Part shown: positions 34,407-45,962 of the stretch, piece by piece | How the letters are laid out: each line of letters starts with the position of its first letter | Numbering within the stretch: position 1 is the first letter of the stretch | Source: Panaeolus papilionaceus | Taxonomy: Eukaryota > Basidiomycota > Agaricomycetes > Agaricales | Length of the DNA: 64,000 nt | Reading direction: 5' to 3' | Assembly: GCA_015501605.1 (NCBI GenBank) | Contig: JADNRZ010000003.1 | Location: 186,001-250,000 of the forward strand | Translations under genes and position numbers: made by a program | Notes under the pieces: generated by a model | Told to the model about the DNA's origin: nothing | Databases searched by the model: none | What the model saw: only the letters and a program-made list of their open reading frames with translations

Positions 34407-37038
34407 GCGATTGGGTATCTTCGCCCTTCCTCCTCCTGGCTATTCCCGACTTGCTCTCCACTGCCTTTCCTTCCTCCCCTTTCCTTCTTTTGCTTTTCCT
34501 TTTAAAAGCACTTTTGTGCAATGTCATCTTTTTGCTCGTTATGTTTTTTGCATGCTGTATAATCCACTCCGAACACAAGCTTACCAACAGCTCTCTCCTC
34601 ATCACTCAACACCACGCATATTTATACAATTTTCGACTCACTTGTTAAATTCATAATTCTAGGCCATACACTAACACCCAACACCTCTCCGTCATCATGG
34701 TTATTGCCTCGTTTTTTTGCCTTTAGTCTCTCATCCTACATTCAACGTTCCGTACCCCCACTAGCCATTGTTAATTATGCTATATAATGATTTACTTACT
34801 TTATTTTGTGTATTCCGCCGACCCAGACAATAGAAATAGAGTTATGAAACGTTGCTTTGCAGATGAGTTGCCTGGGATGCAGGCTCACATTCGTAGTAGA
34901 ATACTCTAACACCCGGTGATAGAAAGAATACTGGCGACAAGATGGGAAACTTGAGCAACTCGGGAGCGTGGGTCAGCGCCCAAGATGGGCGTCCTAGTAT
35001 TGTCTTGGCCTTATTCTTGGCTGTGTTCGACCGGTATTCGATATCGCCGAGCTCTGAAATGGGAACATACTGTGACACAGCATGGTGGATGATCGTGGAT
35101 CCCCAGCGCTTCTTCTTCACTTCATTAGAAGCGCAAGTGCATTTCAGTGGTAATAATACCAAAAATCAAGTATCTTACATATATGGTATAGACAATTTTT
35201 CCTTCTAAGTCTAAAACTTCAGGCCTAACAAGGTGTGCCATCCTGAGAAACCGAAGCAGGCTCATGACTCTCAAAAGCCCTGAAACGCCGCTTTTTCCTT
35301 CTTCGCGCTTTACCCTTCAGAGGCTGTAGCCTCGTGACAATAAGCGTGGTTGACCTTGACCAGACATTTCAGGGCATCACAGCGCTCGTCGGTAAATATG
35401 TAGGAGTTCAATTTCTTGCTTCCATTTCGTATTGAATTGCAGGGGTAAAGCTCAGATAACATTCGTTTGTCTGGATCAATATATTTCCACTGCACGACCT
35501 TGCGGAAATGTGGTCAGGAGGTATTTCTTAGCCGTGATGAATCTCGACATAGTTCTGATTTTCTTTTCGCTGTAGATATGTATCATCAAGGTATTACTGG
35601 CATAAGCTGACAGTCCAACCCTTGCCACTCTTGGGCGCCCTTATTCGCTTCACCCAAAATTCTGTTCAGCAATATGTGATGCCTTTTTGACAATTATTGA
35701 TGATTCGTTGCCCACCGAAATTTCTATCATGTTCATTTTGGTCACGAAAAGATAACCCTGACTGGCTGTTGAATTGACCGTTGATTACTATGTCAAACAA
35801 TACTGGAAGCGCAGCATCGGAATCACAGAATGGAATATCATTACTACCAGTCTTGCCTCTGAAGATAAGCTGCATAAAAGAATTTGACATTGCAGTTTCA
35901 GGGATTGAGCGGGGTTTGGCTGTAGGCTTTATTCGCAATGTTCTCGCATTATGACCAAGGGATGTTCTCAATTCATTATTTTCTAGCTATAGGGACTCAA
36001 TGATCGCAGAATGCATTTTAGAATATAGTATGTTATTTATTTTTTCTGATTTCCCCAATATGCGGGGTAGACAGGAGATATGCCGCCCATCAGCATAGGG
36101 TCCAAATTCAAGGAGGATAACCAAAGTCTGTACATTTTTTGTGCTTATTGCTGGGTCATGCATAATTCTATTAGATTAGATATCTATCAGAATGCTTTCC
36201 GACTGAATTGAATGCGTCCTGAATATTTGAATCCTGAATGAATGTTCGACGCGCGACTGACGGCGCGGGAAATTTTTAAAATAGCCGGCCTCATGATCAA
36301 TTTATTTCCTTATTTGGCGACCGGGTTTACTGACACAGTGACACGGATGTTGGCTTGATGTTGGCTTGCACAGCTCTCTTTCTCCCAACAACCTTCGTCA
36401 GACCCAGCGCCCAAATTCTGATCTTGCAGGGAAGTTTGAAGCAGTACTCTATTGTACCACAGTAATTATTTGCAAATCTTGGCTTTCAAGTTGTAAATAT
36501 TTTGCAAGCTTACCATCTGGTATTCATTTGAATATCTGTCGCGGTTGTCTGGTTGAGACATACTTATGCTCCTTGCTCTGGGCTGATGATGCTCGCGAAC
36601 TCTTTGTACAGGTCACACACCGTGCTTATCTGGTAGTCCCTTGTTGATACGGCTGATTGAGGACCCTTAAACCTGGACAAGAACTCGTTTGAATTTGCTA
36701 CCAATTCGCCACACCACTGGCTGCATCGGGTTCCTGGACCCCTGAATCTCGACGGGCGTCCTCGCGGAATCCATATATCGTATCTCTCCCTTCAGACCTG
36801 GGAATTCATCTCGGGACTTGCATTGTATCCTTGCTTCCGTGCGTTCCTATCTAGAATTTTGGGAGATGGGCGGCCCTCGATGATATCTTCGCTCACAATT
36901 GGCATGTGTTGAACAACCGAGACACTTTGAGCACCAATCCCTTTATTCAGGACAGAGGATCCTTTTTCAGAATACCTCAGCAGGAAGACGTATATAAACG
37001 ATGGTTTTTTTATCCATTCCACATCGCCTTCAGATCAA
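34407..37038. other. Intergenic region, nothing recognised
   Basis: About 2.6 kb between RPO41 and the double-metalloprotease gene. It contains an 11-bp exact tandem duplication (GATGTTGGCTT, 36346-36367) and only short frames without motifs. The part just before 37039 should be the promoter and 5' UTR of the metalloprotease gene. Confidence 0.4.
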
Positions 37039-40000
37039 ATGTCAACCTCTACTACTCCAGTTCCTGCCAACCCCCAGCCTATGCCTGATTCTACCAATAC
37101 TGAACCAACTGTGAAGCCCAAAGACCCCCCGAAGACAGAACGCGAGAAGACCCAAACCTGGTACAGGGCAGCTTGTGCTGAAGCCATTCCGGCCAACAAG
37201 CGAGACGTCAATAGCGACTCTCCGTCCCATCTCGCCAAAACTTCCGCTCAGCAAGGTGGATCTCGTGCTTTCAAAGCTGTAATGGTCCGTTCTGACCGAC
37301 TTTGGGACAACGACACTGTGGGTTTCTTTTTGCCTGTGACCCCGCTAAACTGTTGAACTGATATTGCTCTTAGACGTTGTCATATGCTTTCATTGACGAC
37401 GAGGTTGATAAAGTCAAAGCTCAGAAAGTCCGCGACGTCATCGGAGAATGGTCCAAGTACGGGAACATCCGATTTGACCAGGTTTCTCCTGGTGAAAATC
37501 CCCAGATCCGCATTCGCTTTGACACCAAAGACGGCTCGTGGTCATATGTTGGAAAGGAAGTTGAGGACATCCCCAAAGCCGAGGCTACCATGAATCTTGC
37601 ATGGGTTACGTCATCAGAGAAGCTCGACGACCAAGAGAGTGGTGTTATTCTCCACGAATTTGGTCATACACTTGGCTTGATGCACGAACACCAGTCCCCC
37701 CTCCGCGAAAAGAAGCTCCGCCTAATCGACGATGGTAAGTCTTTACTGATGACCTTCGCTGGCTTTTATCCCTCACATGTTGCACAGCGGTTTACAGCTT
37801 CTATATGGAGAGCCAAGGCTGGAGTCATGCTGACGTTGAAGCTCAGATCATCAACGTCTATAACAAAGAGGATGTCAGCAACTATTCCGAGCTTGATACC
37901 AAGTCCATTATGATGTACGTGACGCTGCTGCGATTCCACGGGTATGCGGTAGCTAATTTATTACAGGTACTTTATGCCCGCTGCGATGAACGAAGAGCAC
38001 ATACGAGTTGACCCGAACACTGTACTGTCGGAGATCGATAAAGCCTTCATGCGCATCAATTATCCCACCTTCGAAGATCCTGAACTCAGCGAGAAACCCT
38101 CTCCCACGGACAAAGAGAAGAAAACTCCCCGCGAATTGTTTTCTGATGCCGTGGACGCTGTCGGGGTTGATGGAGACGACCGAGTAAAGCTCCTAGAGCT
38201 CTTCGATGATAAGAACTGGAAGGAGATTCGATTCGAGTTCACCACCTTCTGCAACTCTACTCGTCTTGCACGCAAGGCTCACGACATCAACAGCGGAACT
38301 ACTCAACCTCCTACCAGCTCCGATGGCTTCGAAGATGGTTGCATCGCAGAGAGTCTTGAGGACGTTCTAGGTCCAAGTACCTCCACCAGTGGCTCGACTG
38401 CTAGCAGAGCAGTTGCTACTTTGTACACCAACCTTTGGGCCCCGGGTGAGGAGATCACTTACTCTTGGGTTCAAGGCGGCACCGAAGCGACTACGTATCG
38501 CAAGCAAAGAGTCAGGGAGACGTTCACGGCCTACTCGCAGATTTGCAATCTCACCTTCAAGGAAATCCCTTACGATCCACTCAATCTCACCGCCAAAGTA
38601 CACATCTTCTTTGGCAAAATTCCTATCGCAGGCGTCACCGGCTGGTCCAAGATTGGTCGCGACAGCGTTGGATACCGCCAGAACGCTGACACCATCAAGC
38701 AGAGGGGTGGCAGCCTCGAGTCTTCGATGGTCCTCAGCGCAGTTCCCGCCAATGAACCCACCGACCCAGCCACCAAGGAGGCCCTCAAGAAGCGAGAAGA
38801 GAGGACCTTGTTCCATGAAATTGGCCACGCTCTTGGCCTGAAGCATGAGCACGCTTCCCCCAATACCCGCACAAGCGACAAGGTCGACACCAACTTCTCA
38901 ATCGCCACCCTCTTTGATGAGAATTCAGTTATGCTGTATGCAGACAAAGCGATGCGGGCGACCACCTACTGGGAGTCGGTCAAGGCCTTCTTCAATGCCA
39001 ATAACACCAAGTTCAATCACCTGCCTTCAGACCTCGACCTTGCCTTCCTCGGTGTACGTCCTTGTTTTCCTCCTTGTGCTTTGTAAAATATTTATTGTTT
39101 ATTCCTTAGGCTCTTTACCCTGCCCGACCTGGTCATGTCGACGACAAGTTCCAGAAGGATATCGAGAAGCTGGGCTTGAAGGACAAATTCAAGACGCTCG
39201 ATACTCAACGTGAACAGGCTTTCAAGTACGAAGGTCACACCGAGTTCGACAAGGAGATTAGGAAGCTCCGTGAGATGATTGGAGAAGGGTTGGATGCGAT
39301 CAAAGCTGCTAAGAAGGCTGCTGCCTTGGGGCCTGCCCATGCTATCACGGCTCCTCCCAAGAAAGCTCGCGACGCCGCAATTGGCTCAAACACCACACCA
39401 ACAACTGGTTCGTTCGTTGACGAGCTCGTCAAAACCCTTTCCTCGATCTTCCAACCCACCACTGGACAAATCTTCGCTCTTCAATTCCCTGGTCGGTTCA
39501 TCCAACAGGATCTTTATGCTTGGGACACCAAGAAGGCAGGCATCTATGGCCAGTTCATCAAGCCTACTGTGGTCAACGAGAGCGAGTTCAGACTCGTTGA
39601 CCAGCTTTACAACATTGGCAAGGTCATTGGTGCACCGAGTGGCATCAACCTCTCCATCGTATACGAGCAACTTCTCAACAACCTCGTTCCTGCCATCTAT
39701 GACTCCCAGATCAACATGAGCAAGCAGCAGGACGATATTCGCAAATGGCTCCTCAGGGACGTTCCTGTCTCTGGATGGGTCAAGGACCTTATTCAGGCAC
39801 AGCACCAGGTCGCCACGAACACCACTGGTTCTAAATCCACCGACTCGTCCAAAGCTGGTCCAGCTCATGCCATCAACGCCTCCTCTGCTGTCAATGCTCA
39901 GTTCGCGGTTTCTAACAAGCTCTCCGAGGACAGTAAGATTAACCGTATGGAGCTCGCTGAAGCGCTGATGCAGGAGTATCTGTCAGCCAAGCAAGCTTGG

Positions 40001-41892
40001 GAGCTGGAGCGTGACACGATGATTCGCAACGAGGCCAAGGAACCGCTCGATGACATCACCCGCAAGTTGGCTCACATCACCGCCATTCGCGAGGCCCAGT
40101 TGGCTGCGAAATACGCCGATGCTGTTGTTCGTGGTTACTCTCACACCATCAGGCAGTACATGGGTTACATGGATATCAAGACACCCGCCGAGATCTTGCA
40201 AGACGCCAAGGATTCTCTTCGCGAGTCTGCCGCCAGCTCTCTCGATGGATCCATGAAGGTCTATCCAGTTCAGATGCAACCCATCGATTGGTTCGAGTCA
40301 TTGTCGACGTCGTTCACCATGGAGGACCTTACCAGCGACCCCGACCTCATTGCCCAACAAATCGACAACAAGTCGAAGCAACTCGATGCAATCAACACTC
40401 GCCTGGCGACTATTGCAAGCGGCCCCAAGGTTGACATCAAGGAGTTGGAGAAGAAACTCGATGACGCTCAGGTAGCATACGACAAGGCCCACGCCGAACT
40501 CTCGATGACTTATACAACCAACGTCCTCTCACTGGCCAAGACCTGCATCGACGCCAACAACGAGTTCAACATGACTGACTTCAAGGCCGGGGCTAAGGCT
40601 GCTAGGATTGCTGAGGCAGCTTTCGCCAACATCGAGACTGGCATGAAAGACCTTTGCAACAAACAGCTCAGTGTTACGCAAACCTCCCGTGCACTTACGC
40701 AGCTCATGGCAGCTAAGTCACTTGCTGAAGCCAGCGACACCACTCAGGAAGTCGTCCAGCTCAACGTTGAGCTCGCTTCGCTCCAAAGAGACATCTCTGA
40801 GCTCACCACTCGACTCCAGTCTTTGCGATACAAGGCACCAGCACCTCCTGCTGATCCTGCCGCTCCCACCGTGAAGCCCGAGGATATGAAGCTCGCCGAT
40901 ATGCCTGACATGGTCGCCGATAACGGAACTTCCGGGGGCAGTCGCTGGCAGGAAATCAGGGTCAGTCATACCGTCGAGAAACGTTACAGCACATCCAGCG
41001 CTCAGTCTCAGGCGTCTACGAGCAAGACTGATGTCAGCTTGTTCTTCGGCTCTTACCACTCCGAGCACAACGAATCCTCGGCTACGTCCACCTCAGCTCA
41101 GACATCGACGTCCAACAAAGTCGATATCGGTTTCCGTGCTACTATGGTCACTGTCGACCGCGGTGGATGGTTCCAGCCTCAATTCTTCAAGCAGTCGGGT
41201 TCTTATCACGCCATAGATCCCAAGCTCACTTGGTCCAAGTGGCCCTCTGGCGTTAATTCGATCCATGATTTCAACCACGAGAACCCGCAGAACTTCGAAG
41301 CCATCAACAAGTTCTCACTTCCCGCTTATCCGGTGGGATTCCTGATTTGCAAGGTAAGCGTTCAGTCTCACCTGGTCCCTGAAATTTTTACTCAACTATT
41401 CTCTAGGATATCACCATCAAGATCGCCATGAGCGCAACTGACATGAAAGCAGCTGGTGCGGAGATGGAGAGCTACGCCGCCACCTCTGCTGGTATCCTCT
41501 GCTGGTCGACCAGCTCCTCCAACCACAGCAAGTCTTCTGACAAATCGTACGGTTTCCAAATGGTCTCCGATGGTTGTATCATCAAGATTCCTGGACCTCA
41601 GGTATGAGATACATTCACCGTCACACTTTCAAATGCTAATAACTTTCTTGTCCAGCTTCTTGGCTATATTCTTCAGTTGACTGATCCCGATGAGACCACT
41701 CCCCTGCCCGAGCAACTTCCTAAAGGCTTCTTGATTTCCGACGAAGACTACAATGCGGGTCTTGCAAACAAGAATGCGCCCGCACACGACCTCAACACTA
41801 CTACAGATACGACCAAGGACAAGACAGGTGACAAAGCGGATGATAAACCTGCTGACAAGGCTGCTTCGGCCACCACCCCAGTGGCCAAGTAG
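37039..41892 (+). CDS. Tandem double-metzincin protein with large unknown C-terminus
   Basis: Seven exons (37039-37317, 37374-37734, 37788-37914, 37967-39053, 39110-41353, 41407-41601, 41656-41892) keep frame throughout and encode 1,509 residues. There are two zinc-protease domains. The first has HEFGHTLGLMHEHQSP at about residue 187 and a Met-turn SIMMYFMP about 60 residues later. The second has HEIGHALGLKHEHASP at about 539 and Met-turn SVMLYAD near 577. The HExxHxxGxxHEH form resembles astacin-like metzincins. No signal peptide or membrane segment is visible, so it is probably intracellular or exported unconventionally. Residues 619-1509 match no family I know: helical, coiled-coil-like stretches, two GPAHAI motifs (about 691 and 867), a Ser/Thr-rich STSSAQSQAST region, then an aromatic GGWFQPQFFKQSG segment near 1302. 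Codon use favours C-ending codons, suggesting high expression. Confidence 0.8.
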
Positions 41893-42330
41893 GGACGTTA
41901 TGCTTCGCCATCTCCAGCTAACAAATATATTTTCTCTCAACAAACTGGACATTAACTATGCAATCCTTTCTCGAGATTTTTAACGTGTACTTATTTACGA
42001 TTTACGAATTTTATTCTTTTCTGAGCCTACTGCTGACTCCCTTGTCGATGATTGAACGCGATGTTGACCCAAAAAGGCAGAAATTTCTACTCAAGGAAGG
42101 TGAGGTGATGCTCCATCTTCGCGGCTTGCCTTCGCTCGCTCACCTTGTCTCACCCCGACCTCTTCAGAAAAATATCGCAAAATATGTTTAGTCCAAATAG
42201 TAACATAGACGGAGCAGATGGAATAAGGGAGTACAGCTCCAACGATGAGGCACGTAGCGCAAAGCGGTAAGTCGTAAGAATAGTGCATCTCCCCGCCTCC
42301 TTGAAACTGGTCAGCCGGATCTATATCCTT

Positions 42331-42850
42331 CTAAACTTCTTCTCTCTCAGGCTTTGTCGTGTGCTCGAGGTCAGGCGAGTGAGCGTCTCGGTTTTCGAGC
42401 CGCTTGAGTTTGACCTCTAGGGCAGAGTCGATGGCGGGATCTAATCTCGCGAAGGTTGCCGAAAAGGATTTGAGTTCTTCAATTAGTTCCATCCGTATCC
42501 GCATTGATTTATCCGCGGAGGTGGGAGCTGACACATGAAGAGAGCCCTCAATGCCCTCGCATGCCGTAGAGCTATTATCGATGCCCTTAGAGCACAAATA
42601 CTTTCCAATGGCATCAGACTGGCCGCTGACGCGGCTTTCGGATTGCATGGCCGCTAATCGAGCCTCACTGATGGGATTAATATGAGCCAGTACACGAGTA
42701 ACGTCCTCTAACGACTCCTTGGGTACGTTTCCGATCAATTTATCGCGTTCCGTCTTTCAAAGTTCTTTCGCAGTGAGGTATTCCTGCATCAAAGCTTCGG
42801 CGAGCTCCAAGCGGGGCAACTTGCTATATTGAGAATCGCCATTTATCTAA
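42331..42850 (-). pseudogene. Antisense degraded copy of the metzincin protein's C-terminal region
   Basis: The minus strand reads LPRLELAEALMQEYLTAKEL, then a TGA stop, then KTERDKLIGNVPKESLEDV, then TRVLAHINPISEARLAAM. This aligns with residues of about 893-960 of the neighbouring gene (MELAEALMQEYLSAKQAW, ELERDTMIRNEAKEPLDDI, TRKLAHITAIREAQLAAK). The stop falls where the neighbour has Trp (TGG to TGA). No protease domain accompanies it, so it is a broken partial duplication facing the functional gene. Similarity fades toward the C-terminal end. Confidence 0.8.
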
Positions 42851-43803
42851 GCGTCGTAGACGAGGAGTATTTATGGTCGGATATGTCTGCCACCGGAATT
42901 TTTATTACACATGGGCTCACTGCTGGTTTATCATTCCCATGCGGCCGACTCCTATCCGCTGCACGCTAGGTTCTCTCGGAGAGTAGTTGGGCTTTTTCCA
43001 TGGATTCGATCCCGAGAGATGATAGGTGCTCAGAAAGGTCAGTTATCGAATGATGCGAGTTATTGCTTTTGTATCTAGTGATTTTTGGGTATTGTAACCA
43101 CGAAAGCACATTTATTGTTGTCAGAGGCCCAGATGGGTATTCTTAAACGCCGTAGACGGCCCAGTTGGCTGAACAGTGGCGTCTGCCGTGACCAGTTGAA
43201 CCAAAAGGGGTAGAAATTTCCTTTCCGGGCCATCGTAATCAAAAAATGCCGACCAATTCTGGGCACATCCTCAACTTGTCCTTTCGCCAACTTTAACTTG
43301 AGCTCGTTTCATGGATTGCGTGTTTGTCGACCACAGGCTTCCGGTTCATTATACATAAAGTGATAGTCCTTACCTGCAATCAACATAATAGCTTTCTGGG
43401 ACGACGACTACAACGGCAATGTCCAGCAAGGTTTGCGGTCAAGAGAGTAAACAGAAATTACTCAAGTTCCCAAAATATCCGTTGTTTAGTGCTGGTTCAA
43501 GCCTTTTATGATGACATAGCGCGTTAATAGAATAGGAAAATTGCGGTTCGTGGCCTCGGGACATCGGGAAAGCAGGAGTGCACAGCACTCTTTTTACTCC
43601 TTGTGGCGCCTTGCATTTCGCTGTGATAAAGGCCCTTGAGCCCGATGTCTTTCCTCATATGTCAACCCCGCTGAACGAGGTGATCCAACGCCACATGCCA
43701 GGTACGTCGCAAGGCCTATGCTTGAGAGATATAATCCCAATTTCATGTCGACAGGTCTTACAATTCCTCCCCATTCCGCACGCGGCAGTCAAAGTCACTC
43801 ATC

Positions 43804-44653
43804 TCTTCCCCAATGCCACTCAAGTACTCTGACGTGAATAGCGACAACAATGACCCCTATTTTAATGATCATTTCAACCTGATGGGTACGAAGTACGAGA
43901 AAGATCACGTCGCTACATTGAGGAGCAAGAGCAAAGTGGCACCTTCGATGAAGCCACAAACGCCACTTCGAAACCGTCCTCGCCACTCTGTCGGAGAACC
44001 TAGCTCTCGAACCCCACTTTTAAATGATTCCCCAGTATTGCGAACTCAGTTGCGAAACCTATCAATTCCTACACAAGCAAGCCATGTTCCAAGTACCCCA
44101 GAAGGTTCAACCACTTCGATACCGCTTCTTAGTAAATTGGATGGCAAGGCCTGCCCTTCAGGACTCCGTGGATAACCCTCAGAAACCCACTTCTTCATCT
44201 TCCGACAGGAAGCACCCTCGAAAGTCTGGAACAACTCCCATACCACCTCCCATTGAGGACTTGGTGGATGGAGACTGCGAAGTGCCTTCTCCTGCAGCGT
44301 CCGCGAGTACTTCTCTCTGGAGTCGGTTCTTTGTAGCTGTAGGGCTTTCTGGCCTTCATCCGCATCAAAGAAGCAAATTTCTGCTGCCAAATGGAGTCCA
44401 GGGAAAGTTAGAGATCAGAGAGGTGACGATGACGCAGGCGACGATACTTACCTGCCTAGTCCTTCCAAGGTATGTGCATTCTTGTGTACTCCTACAATTT
44501 GAAATTTACAGGTTGCTGGCGTGCTTGTATCCCCATAGCAGCGAGTCCTCAAAACTGCGAATTTTGCAGAAACAGAAGAGTCGACATCCGAAGAACGTTA
44601 ATTTTTATAAGCATAACTTTGATCCATTCACTTCTAGGTTGTTGAGTTAAACA
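43804..44653 (+). other. Doubtful or decayed Ser/Pro-rich gene
   Basis: An ATG near 43813 opens a frame (MPLKYSDVNSDNNDPYFNDH) rich in Ser, Pro, Arg and Thr to about 44173. An overlapping frame continues with SSSDRKHPRKSGTTPIPPPI, then EDLVDGDCEVPSPAAS and SLWSRFFVAVGLSGLHP. No splice pair cleanly joins the two frames, so this may be a frameshifted relic or have exons I could not resolve. No domain recognised. It lies just upstream of a truncated SNF2 fragment and might be part of the same decayed gene. Confidence 0.25.
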
Positions 44654-44800
44654 AACCTTTGAATTAACTGTTTAGTCTTCATAGGTCTTCATTCACCGGT
44701 CTTCTGCAACTCCTTTCGGACTCATTGGGTGATCATGGCGTTGAACATAGACTCTGAGTCCGGATTGGTCTACGTGATGTCTGATTTCTTATACTCATGA

Positions 44801-45334
44801 AGGTCCCTAGTCCACGACAAGCTAAACAGAGAAGACGGCGCCAAGATGCTATCAACCCTCACGAATGCAGATGAATGCCGTGTTATGCTCGTTTCTATAA
44901 AGGCGGGAGGGACAGGTACTTTTTCTCCCGCCGCGTGTTGCTTTTCTAAACTCATCAATTCGACCTGCAGGTCTGAATATTACATATTGTAGCAATGTCA
45001 TTGTTTTAGACCCGTGGTGGAATCCCTACGTCGAGGTTGGTGTCGATTATTTGAAAAGAAACTAAAAATGTTGACCATCGACATAACAGGAACAGGCAAT
45101 CTCCCGTGTCTATCGCTTGGGTCAATCTCGCCCGGTCAACGTTTTCCATCTCATCGCACCCAATGCTAAAGAGGAAGACATTGTCAAGGTGGGTTCCGTC
45201 TGCCATACTTAACTGGGAGTGTCTAACGACTTTACGCTTAGGTGCAAGACGAGAAGCTCGCTATTATAGGACGCTTTTTGGACCGTTGTGCCATGTTGAC
45301 GAAGCAACGCGATAGTCTCCGGGATAGGTCGTAA
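44801..45334 (+). pseudogene. Truncated SNF2-family helicase C-terminal fragment
   Basis: The frame starts just after an in-frame TGA and reads KLNREDGAKMLSTLTNADEC, then RVMLVSIKAGGTG. A GTACTT...CTGCAG intron leads to LNITYCSNVIVLDPWWNPYV, and a second to EEQAISRVYRLGQSRPVNVF, then HLIAPNAKEEDIVK. These are helicase motifs V and VI of SNF2 ATPases (AGGxGLN; DPWWNP..E.QA..R.xRxGQ). A third intron leads to VQDEKLAIIGRFLDRCAMLT and a TAA at 45332-45334. The ATP-binding half (motifs I-III) is absent upstream, so this is a 5'-truncated relic, though its splice signals survive. Confidence 0.75.
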
Positions 45335-45962
45335 TTGGCGCCTAAAACGCACCATGTTCAAGTCGTCAACTGCATTGATATTGATTTGGCGTGTAGAATG
45401 GTTTCTGCAGCTCCATGTATTTTTTGATTCGTGCACACTCATCCTCCCCCCTCGGGCTTATTTTTCTTACTACATATACTTTTCACACTTAAAATAATAG
45501 TGTCCAGTTCGGCATTGATGGGGACAAATCGTCAATGTGATCGACAAAAGGTTCCATCTTCCCACCGGCGTTCTAAAAGCGACTCATATGCGCAGGCTCC
45601 GAGTCTCTATCACATTGAACCATTCTTGAAAGTCGCGAGTTGGATATAGTCAAGCAGCACTAATGATAATAATTATGTTTAGCTGGCAACTATTTTGAAA
45701 TATATGGGCCAGAAGGCTGACATTATAAGTCAATGGGTTAGGGAGCGAAGAAGCTCCACAGGTGACGATTGACAGTGTTTCATTAATTGGTAGCGTGCTA
45801 GGGTCTAATGTCACGGCAACATTCCATTTGCCTCGTGTATTAGACTCTCTTAACCTCTTTCTTTCCTTCTTTCTTCGACGACATTCAAACCTGCTGTCTG
45901 CTGGCTGTGTTTTAATCTGACAAGCCTGAGGCAACACGTGCGAGAAGACGCAAGACGGTGTA

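Noticed and set aside
38367..38852. 161-codon minus-strand frame in the metzincin gene
   Set aside because: Long only because the sense strand is rich in C-ending codons; no motif or ATG context supports it.
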